This document shows, piece after piece, positions 9,417 to 17,288 of a DNA stretch of 64,000 nt (position 1 is its first letter; each line of letters opens with the position of its first letter). The notes beneath the pieces were generated by a model. That model was not told where the DNA came from and made no database searches. It worked only from the letters and a program-made list of their open reading frames with translations. The translations under genes and the position numbers were made by a program. This DNA is from Hyphomonas sp. (GTDB lineage Bacteria; Pseudomonadota; Alphaproteobacteria; Caulobacterales; Hyphomonadaceae), in contig VMTE01000037.1 in the NCBI GenBank assembly GCA_013791775.1, positions 124,001-188,000 of the forward strand, read 5' to 3'.

Positions 9417-10129
9417 GGCTGCTTCCGGACCAGGCTGACGACCGCCTCGCCCACCAGCGCCGTCCAGAACTGGAAGCGCGCTCCGAAGGCGAAGAGGCGC
9501 CCCTCTCCCGGGGCCGCGAGGATATCCACGTTCGTCTCAACCGCCTTCGGCCCGGCGCGAAACCCGCGCTGCGTGGATTTCAGCGCCGCTTCCTTGAGCG
9601 TCCACATGCGGAAGAAGGCTTCTCCAGCATCGGGCTGGCCCTCAAAGGCTTCAATGAAGGCCGCATGCTCCCTGTCCGAACAGGTCATGGCGAGCATCGG
9701 CTTCCAGTTCACACGCCGCATCACCTCGACATCCGCGCCGATCTCCGCAGGTGCTCGGTCCAGCGCAACCAAGGTGAGCGCGTCCTTGTTGGCGATGGTG
9801 ACGGACCAGCCTGGCGGCCTTGCCAGAACCGGCGCGCCTTCGCTCAACGCCGTGATCGACACTTCGCCTGGCCGGGTCGCTGTCAGATCGGCGATCAGCC
9901 TCCGGCGCACCACAAACGAGCCCGCCATATCAGCTCGCCGGCGTTCGGACTGCATTCTTCCGAGGCGCTCGATTTCTGCATCACTCAGCGAGGCCATACC
10001 GACCGCCAGGTCCGTCTCGTTCCAGGCTGCGATCAGGGACGGGGGATGCCCCGTGAAGCCTGCTGCAGCGAACGGGTCCACGGAGGCCATGGGCCACTTG
10101 CATCGGGCGGAAGCGTCGGGCTGCGTCAT
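9413..10129 (-). CDS. Sfp/PfaE-type 4'-phosphopantetheinyl transferase
   Basis: A 238-residue member of the superfamily that transfers 4'-phosphopantetheine from CoA to the serine of carrier domains. The Mg-binding signature IGADVEV (Asp133, Glu135) and the second signature FFRMWTLKEAALK (Trp176, Lys179, Glu180) are both present. ATG at 10129 is preferred over GTG at 10153 because AAGGA lies just upstream of it. The gene is convergent with the pfaC-like gene and the two stop codons interlock in a shared ctag (9413-9416), so its tail is fused to the synthase locus. This strongly suggests that it activates the two ACP domains, the role played by PfaE in other Pfa clusters. Confidence 0.92.
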   Translation of the reverse strand: MTQPDASARCKWPMASVDPFAAAGFTGHPPSLIAAWNETDLAVGMASLSDAEIERLGRMQSERRRADMAGSFVVRRRLIADLTATRPGEVSITALSEGAPVLARPPGWSVTIANKDALTLVALDRAPAEIGADVEVMRRVNWKPMLAMTCSDREHAAFIEAFEGQPDAGEAFFRMWTLKEAALKSTQRGFRAGPKAVETNVDILAAPGEGRLFAFGARFQFWTALVGEAVVSLVRKQP

Positions 10130-10496
10130 CCTCTTCCTTCTGGGCTGGTGCACCCTTCATCGGCAAGGGCCGGGTTCATAAATTGGGTCGCAGAACACAG
10201 GTCGAAGCAAAAACTCGCGCAACTGGCGAGTATAGCAGCAATTACACTGCACATTTCTTGCGGGGCTTTGCCGATGTATGCGCCGAGCTGAGGCCCGATG
10301 ACCGGTGCAAAAGTGCGGGAATGCTCGGCCGCCTGAGGCAAACCGAGGCGTCCCCGGCATACTTCAGGGACAATTTGTACAGGCGCCACAACCGGTTGGC
10401 GCAAAGTATTGCCGCTGGTGTTCTATTATGGCTTTACTTAACGCAGGGATCGCAGCGCCGCTCACACAGGCGATGTGTCCTCGAAGGGGAATACGA
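10130..10496. other. Intergenic region between PPTase and OmpA-like gene
   Basis: These 367 bases are upstream of both neighbouring genes. No convincing gene is visible: the small open frames here lack coding character. Two inverted repeats occur: ACTCGC/GCGAGT at 10213-10218 and 10226-10231, and GCGCCA/TGGCGC at 10383-10388 and 10397-10402. The second lies about 95 bases before the OmpA-like start and could be a regulator site or a leader hairpin. The A/T-rich stretch near 10430-10440 (ctattatggc) is a possible -10, but I could not pair it with a well-spaced -35. The region probably holds the divergent promoters. Confidence 0.5.
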
Positions 10497-11672
10497 ATGG
10501 GCTTGAGCTCTGAACCGGCGCAACGGACCACCTGGCGCACCGTGCGCCGGTTCCGCCGCGCGTCGGGCGACGGCCTGTCCTTCGTTCCCTTTGGGCTGCT
10601 GCCCCTGCTCGGGCTCGGTCTCCTCACCCTGATCGCCTGGACAAGTTTTGCGCCTCACAGCGTGGAAGCGGTTGCCCGCTCGGCGGCCGAAGCGACAGTG
10701 GCGGACGCCGGCGCCGACTGGGCAGCCGTCCAGGTTTCCGGCCAATGGGTGACCGTCACCGGCACGCCCGCAACGCCCGAAGCGGGTCAGCGCCTGCTCA
10801 ACGATATCCGCAACGCCCGCGCGCCAACCTGGCTTGGCCAGGCGCGTGCGGTGACCCATGTGACCGGAAAATTCGGCGGTGCTTCAGCGACTGCCGGGCA
10901 AGCCAACGTGGCCGATGGCCTGTCCGCAGCCGAAAAGATACCGGAATTCCTGTTTCGCCTGTCGGGCTCGAAACTCACCCTCGACGGACGGGTTCCCGAC
11001 ATTGCGACACGCGACGCCCTCCTCAATGCTGCGAACACGGACCGGCCGGCGCATATCGACGAAGTTGAAAGCCAGCTGGAAACCATCGGCACGGGTACGC
11101 CGAAAGGGTTTCTCGAGACCGCCTTGCGGGGCATCACGGTTCTGAAACAGTGCGACAGCGGCACGGCCAGCTTCACGGCGATGCGCTTCAACCTGCGCTG
11201 CGCGCTTCCGGAGAGCGACGCCGAGCGGGTTCGTACCCTGGCAACCTCATCGCTCCCCTATGGCAGCGTCGGCGACATCGAAATTCTGGCGCAGGAAGTC
11301 GTGGAATCCTGTGAGCAGGAGCTTGCCCACCTTCTCGAAGCCTCCCATATCGAATTCGATCCCGGCAGTGACCGGATCACCAGCTCCAAGGCGGCGCTGC
11401 TCGATCTGCTGGCCCGCGCGGCCACGGATTGCCCCGGCCGCTTTCGGGTCGAAGGCCACACCGACAATACAGGCAGCATTGCACTGAACGAAGATCTCAG
11501 CCGGCGCCGAGCCGAGGCGGTTCGGGCGGCGTTGATCCAGCGCGGTGTGGCGCCGTCACGCGTCATTGCCACCGGGTTCGGGCCGGGCCAGCCGGTCGGC
11601 GACAATGCCACCGAAGAAGGGCGCGCCCTCAATCGCCGGATCGAAATTCGCATCGTGAGGGCGGACGAATGA
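10497..11672 (+). CDS. OmpA-family protein with N-terminal membrane anchor and BON-like region
   Basis: 391 residues. The ATG at 10497 follows a good ribosome site (gaagggga, 10482-10489). A basic N-terminus precedes a single hydrophobic segment (FVPFGLLPLLGLGLLTLIAW, about residues 27-46). The middle part has two stretches resembling BON/lipid-binding-type repeats (TVTGTPATPEAG, and LDGRVPDIATRDALL). The C-terminus is an OmpA peptidoglycan-binding domain with the diagnostic FRVEGHTDNTGS, the LSRRRAEAVRAALIQRGV helix and a final NRRIEIRI. Such proteins sit in the inner membrane with the OmpA domain contacting peptidoglycan. The gene is 49 bases upstream of the repeat protein at 11722, in the same direction, so the two probably form one envelope unit. 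The specific role is unknown. Confidence 0.85.
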   Translation: MGLSSEPAQRTTWRTVRRFRRASGDGLSFVPFGLLPLLGLGLLTLIAWTSFAPHSVEAVARSAAEATVADAGADWAAVQVSGQWVTVTGTPATPEAGQRLLNDIRNARAPTWLGQARAVTHVTGKFGGASATAGQANVADGLSAAEKIPEFLFRLSGSKLTLDGRVPDIATRDALLNAANTDRPAHIDEVESQLETIGTGTPKGFLETALRGITVLKQCDSGTASFTAMRFNLRCALPESDAERVRTLATSSLPYGSVGDIEILAQEVVESCEQELAHLLEASHIEFDPGSDRITSSKAALLDLLARAATDCPGRFRVEGHTDNTGSIALNEDLSRRRAEAVRAALIQRGVAPSRVIATGFGPGQPVGDNATEEGRALNRRIEIRIVRADE

Positions 11673-11721
11673 ACCGCTTCGCCTGTGCCGCCCCCTCATT
11701 CCATTCAGCCGGAGCCTGACC

Positions 11722-13380
11722 ATGTGGTTTCTCCTCGTCAAAATCTTCTTCCTGCTTTGCCTCGCGGCGCTATTCGGCGCGGCCGTCGCCTGGTGGTGGA
11801 TGCGGCGGCGGTTTGTTGACGTCACCGAGTCGCATGCCGAACTCACGCGACAGGTCGACGCCTTCCTCGCGCAAGGCAAAGCCCTGACGCGCGAAGATGT
11901 CGAATATGCGCTGAAAATGGCGCTCGACAGCTATCGTCCGCCGCAGCCGGACTTCATGCCGCTTCAGCAGAAACTCGTCGAACTGGAACGCACGATTGCC
12001 GCGCCGGATGAAGATGTCCGATCGCTCAACGAAGGGGTCAGCAACCGGTTGAACGGCCTCGAACAATCCGTGTCCGCCATTTCTGCGGCGATTGCATCCA
12101 TGCGGACCGTGCACCTCGAGGCCATTGACCAGCACCTGCGCGGCGTCTCCGCCCGGATCGACAACCTGCGCATGCCGGACATGGAAAGCGTCAACACACG
12201 CATCGCTGCCTTGGCATCACACGTCACCGAAAGCCGGACGCCGGACCTGATGCCGGCCCTCGAGCCCCGGCTTGCCCTGCTCGAAGACCTCGTCGCCAGC
12301 ATACAGCTGCCGGAGACGGACCTCGGCCCCGTGCACAGCGGCCTTGCGGCGCTGCAGGTGGCCGTCGAAAATCTCGAGCTGCCGGAGCTTGATCTCACGC
12401 CGCTGCAAAGCCAGCTCAACGAGGTCCAGCAGCGCATCGACGCTTTCATCGCCCGCCCGGATCTCGAAGTCGTGCTGGAGCGCGTGAGCGCGCTGGAAAT
12501 GGCGGTGCGCGACGTGCAGATACCGGAGCCGGACCTGCAGCCGATCGTCGAACGGCTCGCGGGCCTGGAAACGCGTATCGCGGCGGGAATGTCGTCCGAA
12601 GCGCTCATCGGAACACTGGCGGGTATCGAAAGCGATCTGAACTTCCTGTCGCGCAAGTCGAACGATTTCGAACCGGTCTACAGCCAGTTCGCCTCGCTTG
12701 ATGCCTCACTGGCGTCGATCCGGACCGATCTGCGCGGCCAGAGCCGCAACGAAGCGCTCGACCGCCGCCTGGCCGCGCTGCAGGACGCCGTGTTGAATCT
12801 TCCGCAGCCGGACTATACGCGCATTGATCTCGCCTTGCGGTCGATTGAATCAACCTTCGATCTGGGAGCGCTGGAAGATCGCCTCACCGCCATCGAGTAT
12901 GGTCTGTCGGCCGTTCATCACATGCTGCGCAACCGGGCCGAAGCTCCTCGGCCTGAGCCGGAAGTGCGCGCGCGCCCAGAGCCTGTCCCGGTATTTGAAC
13001 CGCGTCCTTCGCCCCGCCCTGCGCGGATCGTTCCGGCGCCGCCTCTGGCGGAACCGGTCCCCCGTCCTGCCCGGCGGCTGGATCCGATCACCACTGCCCG
13101 CAAGCCGGACGATGAGGCGAATCTGCTCACCCACCCGGCCTTCGGCGCCAGCGATCCGCTCGAGGAAATCGTCGGCGTGGGGCCGATGCTGACAGACCTG
13201 CTGCATGAAGTGGGCGTCTTCTATTTCTGGCAGATTGCGGAATGGACCCCGAAAGAGGTCGAATACGTTGACGGCCTGCTCCGCCACTTCCGGGGTCGTA
13301 TCGAGCGCGATGACTGGGTTGGCCAGGCAAGGGAACTCGCCGCGCTGCCCTCCTCGGCGCAGCGGCCGGTTGCCGACTGA
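11722..13380 (+). CDS. Membrane-anchored repeat/coiled-coil protein with C-terminal helix-hairpin-helix-like domain
   Basis: 552 residues. An N-terminal transmembrane helix (about residues 2-26, ending WWWMRRR) is followed by about 300 residues of degenerate repeats of roughly 24 residues. Each has a P-x-x-D-L-x-P core and then a heptad-like L-x-x-L-E helix (for example LPETDLGPV, LPELDLTPL, IPEPDLQPI). A Pro/Arg-rich linker (about 415-455) leads to a C-terminal domain with DPLEEIVGVGPMLTDLLHEVGVFYFWQIAEWT, of the helix-hairpin-helix type often labelled 'flap endonuclease-like' in databases. That domain more likely binds protein or nucleic acid than cuts it, since no nuclease acidic cluster is visible. 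ATG at 11722 has GGAG upstream. It probably pairs with the OmpA protein before it. Function unknown. Confidence 0.75.
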   Translation: MWFLLVKIFFLLCLAALFGAAVAWWWMRRRFVDVTESHAELTRQVDAFLAQGKALTREDVEYALKMALDSYRPPQPDFMPLQQKLVELERTIAAPDEDVRSLNEGVSNRLNGLEQSVSAISAAIASMRTVHLEAIDQHLRGVSARIDNLRMPDMESVNTRIAALASHVTESRTPDLMPALEPRLALLEDLVASIQLPETDLGPVHSGLAALQVAVENLELPELDLTPLQSQLNEVQQRIDAFIARPDLEVVLERVSALEMAVRDVQIPEPDLQPIVERLAGLETRIAAGMSSEALIGTLAGIESDLNFLSRKSNDFEPVYSQFASLDASLASIRTDLRGQSRNEALDRRLAALQDAVLNLPQPDYTRIDLALRSIESTFDLGALEDRLTAIEYGLSAVHHMLRNRAEAPRPEPEVRARPEPVPVFEPRPSPRPARIVPAPPLAEPVPRPARRLDPITTARKPDDEANLLTHPAFGASDPLEEIVGVGPMLTDLLHEVGVFYFWQIAEWTPKEVEYVDGLLRHFRGRIERDDWVGQARELAALPSSAQRPVAD

Positions 13381-13458
13381 CCCTGCCCTGACGAGAAGGC
13401 TTGGAATTCCGGCCTGACCGGGCCACACCCTTCGGGCAATCAGCCGGAGGAATGCGTC

Positions 13459-14658
13459 ATGCTGGAAGGCATCAAAGTCGTCGAGTATGCGACCTACATG
13501 GCGGCGCCGGGCGCCGGCTGCATCCTTCGCGACTGGGGCGCCGACGTCACCAAGATCGAACCGCCGGGCGGCGATCCGATCCGCCTGTTCTTTCGCACTA
13601 TCGGCACGGATTTGCAGGACAATCCCGTTTTCGACTTTGACAACCGGGGCAAACGCTCGGTCGTCATCGACACGGGCAAGCCGGAAGGCCAGGCCCTGAT
13701 CCGGGAGATGGTGGCCGGCGCCGACGTATTCCTCACCAACGTGCGTCCCGGCGGGCTTACCCGTTCCGGCCTCGATCACGAGTCGCTGCGCACGCTGAAC
13801 CCCAGGCTCGTCTACTGCTCGCTGACGGGATACGGCCTCGAAGGTCCGGATGCGGATCGTCCCGGCTTTGACATTGCGAGCTTCTGGAGCCGCACCGGCG
13901 TCGCAAACCTGACCATTCCCAAGGGTAACGAGCCCTTCCCACTCCGCACAGCCTTCGGAGATCACACGACCTCCATCGCAGCTGCCGCTGGCATTTGTGC
14001 CGCGCTGGTCGAAGCCCAGCGCACCGGCAAGGGACGCCTTGTCGAAGCGTCGCTATTCCGCACCGGCCTGTACGCCATGGGGTCCGATCTTGCGATCCAG
14101 CTGTTCTTCGGGCGCGTTGCATCGACAAAGGGGCGCGGCGAACAGAACGTGCCGATCTCCAACTTCTTCCAGTCGAAGGATGACAAGTGGTTCTGCATCG
14201 TCGCCCGGCAGGGTGAAACCGATTGGGCGCCGCTCTGCCGCGTCATCAACCGGCCGGAGCTGGCGGCTGACCCGCGCTTCAACAACGCCAAGGGCCGGCG
14301 CGCGAACAATGCCGATGTGGTTTCCATTCTCGATGCCGGGTTTGCTTTCTTTCCGATGGCGGAGCTGGCCGGCCGCCTCGATGCCGAGTCGATTGCCTGG
14401 GCCCCGGTCCAGACCCTTGCCGAAGTGTCTGTCGATCCTCAGGCGCTGGCCTCCGGCGCGATTGTCGAGACGCCGAGCGCCAAGGGGGACGGCTCGACCT
14501 ACGCCTCCCCCGCCTCGCCGGTGCGCTTTCCGGGCGCTGACGACGGACCAAAGGGCCCCTCGCCCTCGGTCGGGCAGCATACGGCGGAAGTGCTCGCTTC
14601 GCTCGGCCGGAGCGCGGACGAAATCAAGGCGCTGTTCGACGCCGGGATTGTCGCCTGA
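13459..14658 (+). CDS. CaiB/BaiF family (class III) CoA transferase
   Basis: 399 residues, of usual length for family III CoA transferases, which move CoA between carboxylic acids through an aspartyl-CoA thioester. The N-terminus LEGIKVVEYATYMAAPGAG and the segment DWGADVTKIEPPGGDP are family hallmarks. The catalytic aspartate is predicted to be Asp168 in TAFGDHTTS, matching the position known in formyl-CoA transferase. ATG at 13459 is preceded by ggagg at about 13446. The substrate cannot be inferred. The gene is followed by a crotonase on the opposite strand, so a shared acyl-CoA pathway is possible but not shown. Confidence 0.93.
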   Translation: MLEGIKVVEYATYMAAPGAGCILRDWGADVTKIEPPGGDPIRLFFRTIGTDLQDNPVFDFDNRGKRSVVIDTGKPEGQALIREMVAGADVFLTNVRPGGLTRSGLDHESLRTLNPRLVYCSLTGYGLEGPDADRPGFDIASFWSRTGVANLTIPKGNEPFPLRTAFGDHTTSIAAAAGICAALVEAQRTGKGRLVEASLFRTGLYAMGSDLAIQLFFGRVASTKGRGEQNVPISNFFQSKDDKWFCIVARQGETDWAPLCRVINRPELAADPRFNNAKGRRANNADVVSILDAGFAFFPMAELAGRLDAESIAWAPVQTLAEVSVDPQALASGAIVETPSAKGDGSTYASPASPVRFPGADDGPKGPSPSVGQHTAEVLASLGRSADEIKALFDAGIVA

Positions 14659-14960
14659 CACTGTCATTGCGTGCGTAAGAGGCGCCTTGCGCAACGGGTT
14701 CAGCCTGTGGCGGCCGCAGATGCGCGCCCGCGAACTCTGCCGGGTTCACAGCGGGGTTATACTCCGCGCTGAAGCCCGGGTCCGAAGGAGGTGATCCCAG
14801 TATCCGGGCCGGTCCGGCAGGTGCGCCCGCACGGCGTCCTGCTCCTCAGAAGCGGATGGGTCGGGTCCCTGTGCACGGGGGCATCGTAGAGTACCCTTCC
14901 TGTATATTCCAAAGTCCTCCGCCCGTGGGCCCGAAGCCAATCCGCAGGACCAAAAGGCTG
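14659..14960. other. Intergenic region with a 13-nt anti-Shine-Dalgarno complement and no gene
   Basis: Between the CoA transferase and the crotonase terminator no convincing reading frame is present. Bases 14785-14797 read AAGGAGGTGATCC, the exact complement of the 3' end of 16S rRNA, yet no start codon follows at a useful distance. An imperfect hairpin lies near 14750-14774 (cagcgggg/ctccgcgctg) and may end the CoA transferase transcript, but no T tract follows it. Otherwise I see nothing. Confidence 0.45.
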
Positions 14961-14988
14961 AAAAACCGGAAGGGTCCGCCCTGTCCGG
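14961..14988 (-). terminator. Rho-independent terminator of the crotonase gene
   Basis: Read on the minus strand, 14 bases after the TAA at 15003: stem CCGGA, CA, GGG, loop CGGA, CCC, T, TCCGG, followed directly by TTTTT. Eight G/C-rich pairs with one small internal loop and a run of five T form a standard intrinsic terminator. Confidence 0.8.
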
Positions 14989-15002
14989 CTTCAGGTGCAG
15001 GC

Positions 15003-15800
15003 TTACTTGCCCTTGAACACCGGCGCGCGCTTCTCGAGGATGGCATTGACGCCTTCCACATGGTCTTCCGTCTCGTGCATCAGCGCTTGCGCAGATGCCG
15101 AAAGTTCCATGATCGTATCGTAGGACGCGGTCGTTCCATGCCGCATCAGGGTCTTCGCCAGTCGCAGGGCCTGAGGCGGCTGCTGGGCAATCTTGCCGGC
15201 GAGCGCAAGCGCCGCGTCCATCAGCTCCGCCGCCGGAACAACCTTGCTCACGAGGCCCCACTCGCAGGCCGTCGCCGCGTCAATCACGTCGCCGGTGAAG
15301 AGCAGTTCGGCCGCGCGCGACGACCCGATCAGGCGCGGCAGGAGCCAGGCACCGCCGTCACCGGGAATGAGGCCCAGCTTCAGGAAAGTCACGCCCATCT
15401 TGGCCGTGTCGGCCGCGATGCGGATATCCGCCATGCAGGCCACGTCGCAGCCAAGACCGATCGCCGGTCCATTGATCGCGGAGATCAGCGGAACTTCGAG
15501 ATTATACAGCGCGCGGACGATCATGTGGATGTTGCGGCGGTATCCTTCGCGGATGTCAGCCGGGCTGCCGCCGAAAGCGCCAATTCGCTCCTTCATGGCC
15601 TTGACATCACCGCCGGCCGAGAAGGCCCGTCCGGCGCCTGTCAGGACGGCGCAGCGGATGGTTGGATCTGCCATGACTTCAGCACACACAGCCGTCACGG
15701 CCGGGCCATCCCCTTCCTGTCCGAGCGCGTTCATCATCTCGGGCCGGTTCAGCGTCAGGATGGCTATGGGGCCGCGTTTCTCGAGCAGAAGGATCGACAT
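15003..15800 (-). CDS. Enoyl-CoA hydratase/isomerase (crotonase) family protein
   Basis: 265 residues, typical crotonase length. The oxyanion-hole segments are clear: AFSAGGDVKAM (about residues 59-69) and NGPAIGLGCDVACMADIRIA (about 110-129). At the two positions that carry catalytic glutamates in true hydratases, this protein has Asp (GCD) and a Leu (TFLKLGLIPGDGG). An Asp in GDGG is seen in many crotonases of altered specificity. It may therefore be an isomerase, hydrolase or divergent hydratase rather than a beta-oxidation enzyme. A clear terminator follows. The gene is co-directional with the DinB-like gene at 15868, 67 bases upstream. Confidence 0.9.
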   Translation of the reverse strand: MSILLLEKRGPIAILTLNRPEMMNALGQEGDGPAVTAVCAEVMADPTIRCAVLTGAGRAFSAGGDVKAMKERIGAFGGSPADIREGYRRNIHMIVRALYNLEVPLISAINGPAIGLGCDVACMADIRIAADTAKMGVTFLKLGLIPGDGGAWLLPRLIGSSRAAELLFTGDVIDAATACEWGLVSKVVPAAELMDAALALAGKIAQQPPQALRLAKTLMRHGTTASYDTIMELSASAQALMHETEDHVEGVNAILEKRAPVFKGK

Positions 15801-15867
15801 GGCTGGTCTCCGAAAATGTGTAGGGTGTTATGTCTGGTAGCGCCGATGGCGGACTTGTCCAGCGGCC

Positions 15868-16668
15868 TCAGGAAATAGCGCGCCTGAGCACATGCCTGGT
15901 CCCCGGCGCAGGCGGCTCGGCCGGCGCACCTGCAAAGCACTGTGCCTTGCTCATCCAGTCGGCCGCTACGGGTCCGGTAACCTTGAGCGCCGTGTCGGCA
16001 ATGTTGCGGGTCTGGGTGACGACCTGGCAGAACTCTTCAGCCCGGCCTTCGATCCGCTCCGCCTGACTGGCTTCGCCATAGGTCCAGCTGGCGCCGGACG
16101 GCGCTGTCAGCGCCAGGTGCGGCATCGGACCCGGCGGTGTCTGGCGCCGTGTGGCATAGGTCCAGCCAAACGTGTTGACGCCCAGCGTGACGATGTTGCT
16201 GATCCGGTCTTCGTTGCGCCGTTCCACGCTAGCGAAGTCGAAAATCTCCTGGCCATGGGCCCAGGTTTCCATCTGCCGGGCGGTGATAGACGAGCGCGCA
16301 CTCATGTCCGGCCCTGCCCATTTGAGCCGGGCCTTCGGGTCGGCTTCGGCGAAGATGTCCGCAGCCTCTTCCGCGAAATCGCTCCACTCTTCCAGCAGGG
16401 CCCGTTCGCCGAGATGACCCAGCTGCTTGGCTTCATAGGCGCGCATGCCAGCGCCGCTGGCCTGGATGGCCTTCAGATGGGCCGCGAGTGTGTCCGGATC
16501 GCTGATCTGGAAATGCGCCATCCCGTTCCAGAAATGCAGGTGGCGGAGCACGTCCATGACGGTCCAGTCCCTGAACTGGGTCGGCAAATAGTACTGGCTG
16601 TGGTGGAGCGTCGCGACGAGTCCGCTGAGCGCGCGCGTCTCCTGCCGGAAATCCTCTGCCTGCTGCAT
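15868..16668 (-). CDS. TIGR03084-like DinB/maleylpyruvate-isomerase-fold protein
   Basis: 266 residues from the ATG at 16668, which has AGGAAA upstream; an ATG 19 codons earlier is less likely. The N-terminal four-helix part contains WTVMDVLRHLHFWN and later METWAHGQEIFDF. These provide histidines placed as in the metal-binding DinB/mycothiol-dependent maleylpyruvate isomerase fold. The C-terminal half resembles the TIGR03084 family, common in alphaproteobacteria and actinobacteria and often found beside acyl-CoA genes, as here. No substrate is known. Assignment rests on the pattern of these motifs and on size. Confidence 0.75.
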   Translation of the reverse strand: MQQAEDFRQETRALSGLVATLHHSQYYLPTQFRDWTVMDVLRHLHFWNGMAHFQISDPDTLAAHLKAIQASGAGMRAYEAKQLGHLGERALLEEWSDFAEEAADIFAEADPKARLKWAGPDMSARSSITARQMETWAHGQEIFDFASVERRNEDRISNIVTLGVNTFGWTYATRRQTPPGPMPHLALTAPSGASWTYGEASQAERIEGRAEEFCQVVTQTRNIADTALKVTGPVAADWMSKAQCFAGAPAEPPAPGTRHVLRRAIS

Positions 16669-16757
16669 CGTAAGCGTTTCCTGATATTTTGCGGGCAACA
16701 TTCCGGGTCTGGGCGCCCCTTGCAAGCCCTGACGTCAGGAATGGAGACGACCGGCGG

Positions 16758-17108
16758 CTACTTCAGCAGAAGGTCAACCTGCACTTCGAGTGCTTCTGCC
16801 AGCCGCTTGGCGGTCTTCAGGCCGTATGACATGCCGCGCTCGATGGCGGATATGTGGTTCGGGCGGATACCGCTGCGGTCTCCGAGCTCGCGCTGGGTCA
16901 TCAGGCGGAACTGGCGGATGGCGCGAACCGGGTTTTCGCCGTCTCCCATCCGCTTCAGCAGCATGGCTGGCAGCGGGGCATAGCCGGGGCTTCCGGACGC
17001 CTTGCGGCCCGCCGTCAGCCCGTCGATCTGTTTCTCGAGGTCGCTCACCTTCTTCTCAAGATCCAGCAACCGGATCTCAAGCGAATAGACGAGTTTTGGA
17101 TCACTCAT
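16758..17108 (-). CDS. XRE-family HTH regulator with N-terminal coiled coil
   Basis: 116 residues from the ATG at 17108; an in-frame ATG at 17135 would add nine residues, and neither has a strong ribosome site. Residues about 6-32 form a short coiled coil (LEIRLLDLEKKVSDLEKQID). After a linker comes a Cro/C1 helix-turn-helix: IRQFRLMTQRELGDRSGIR, then HISAIERG as the recognition helix and a second helical pair KTAKRLAEALEVQVDLLL. The coiled coil probably mediates dimerisation. The gene is divergent from the MFS exporter at 17289, so it may control that exporter and itself. An imperfect palindrome CTGAA-ACGG-TTCAG lies between them (17149-17162). Confidence 0.8.
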   Translation of the reverse strand: MSDPKLVYSLEIRLLDLEKKVSDLEKQIDGLTAGRKASGSPGYAPLPAMLLKRMGDGENPVRAIRQFRLMTQRELGDRSGIRPNHISAIERGMSYGLKTAKRLAEALEVQVDLLLK

Positions 17109-17288
17109 GGAGGCTGCCCCGCGTTTGCGATCCATCTTTAGGAGCGTTCTGAAACGGTTCAGTGTCGAAGAGGTCACAGTTTTGTGTCGCAAAGCCGTCT
17201 CCACAGGACACCGGTACACAGTGGCCCTGCGGCCTTGATCAAAGCGGCAATCGTCTTCACCAAGGTTCGAGCCAACAGTTGGAAACCG

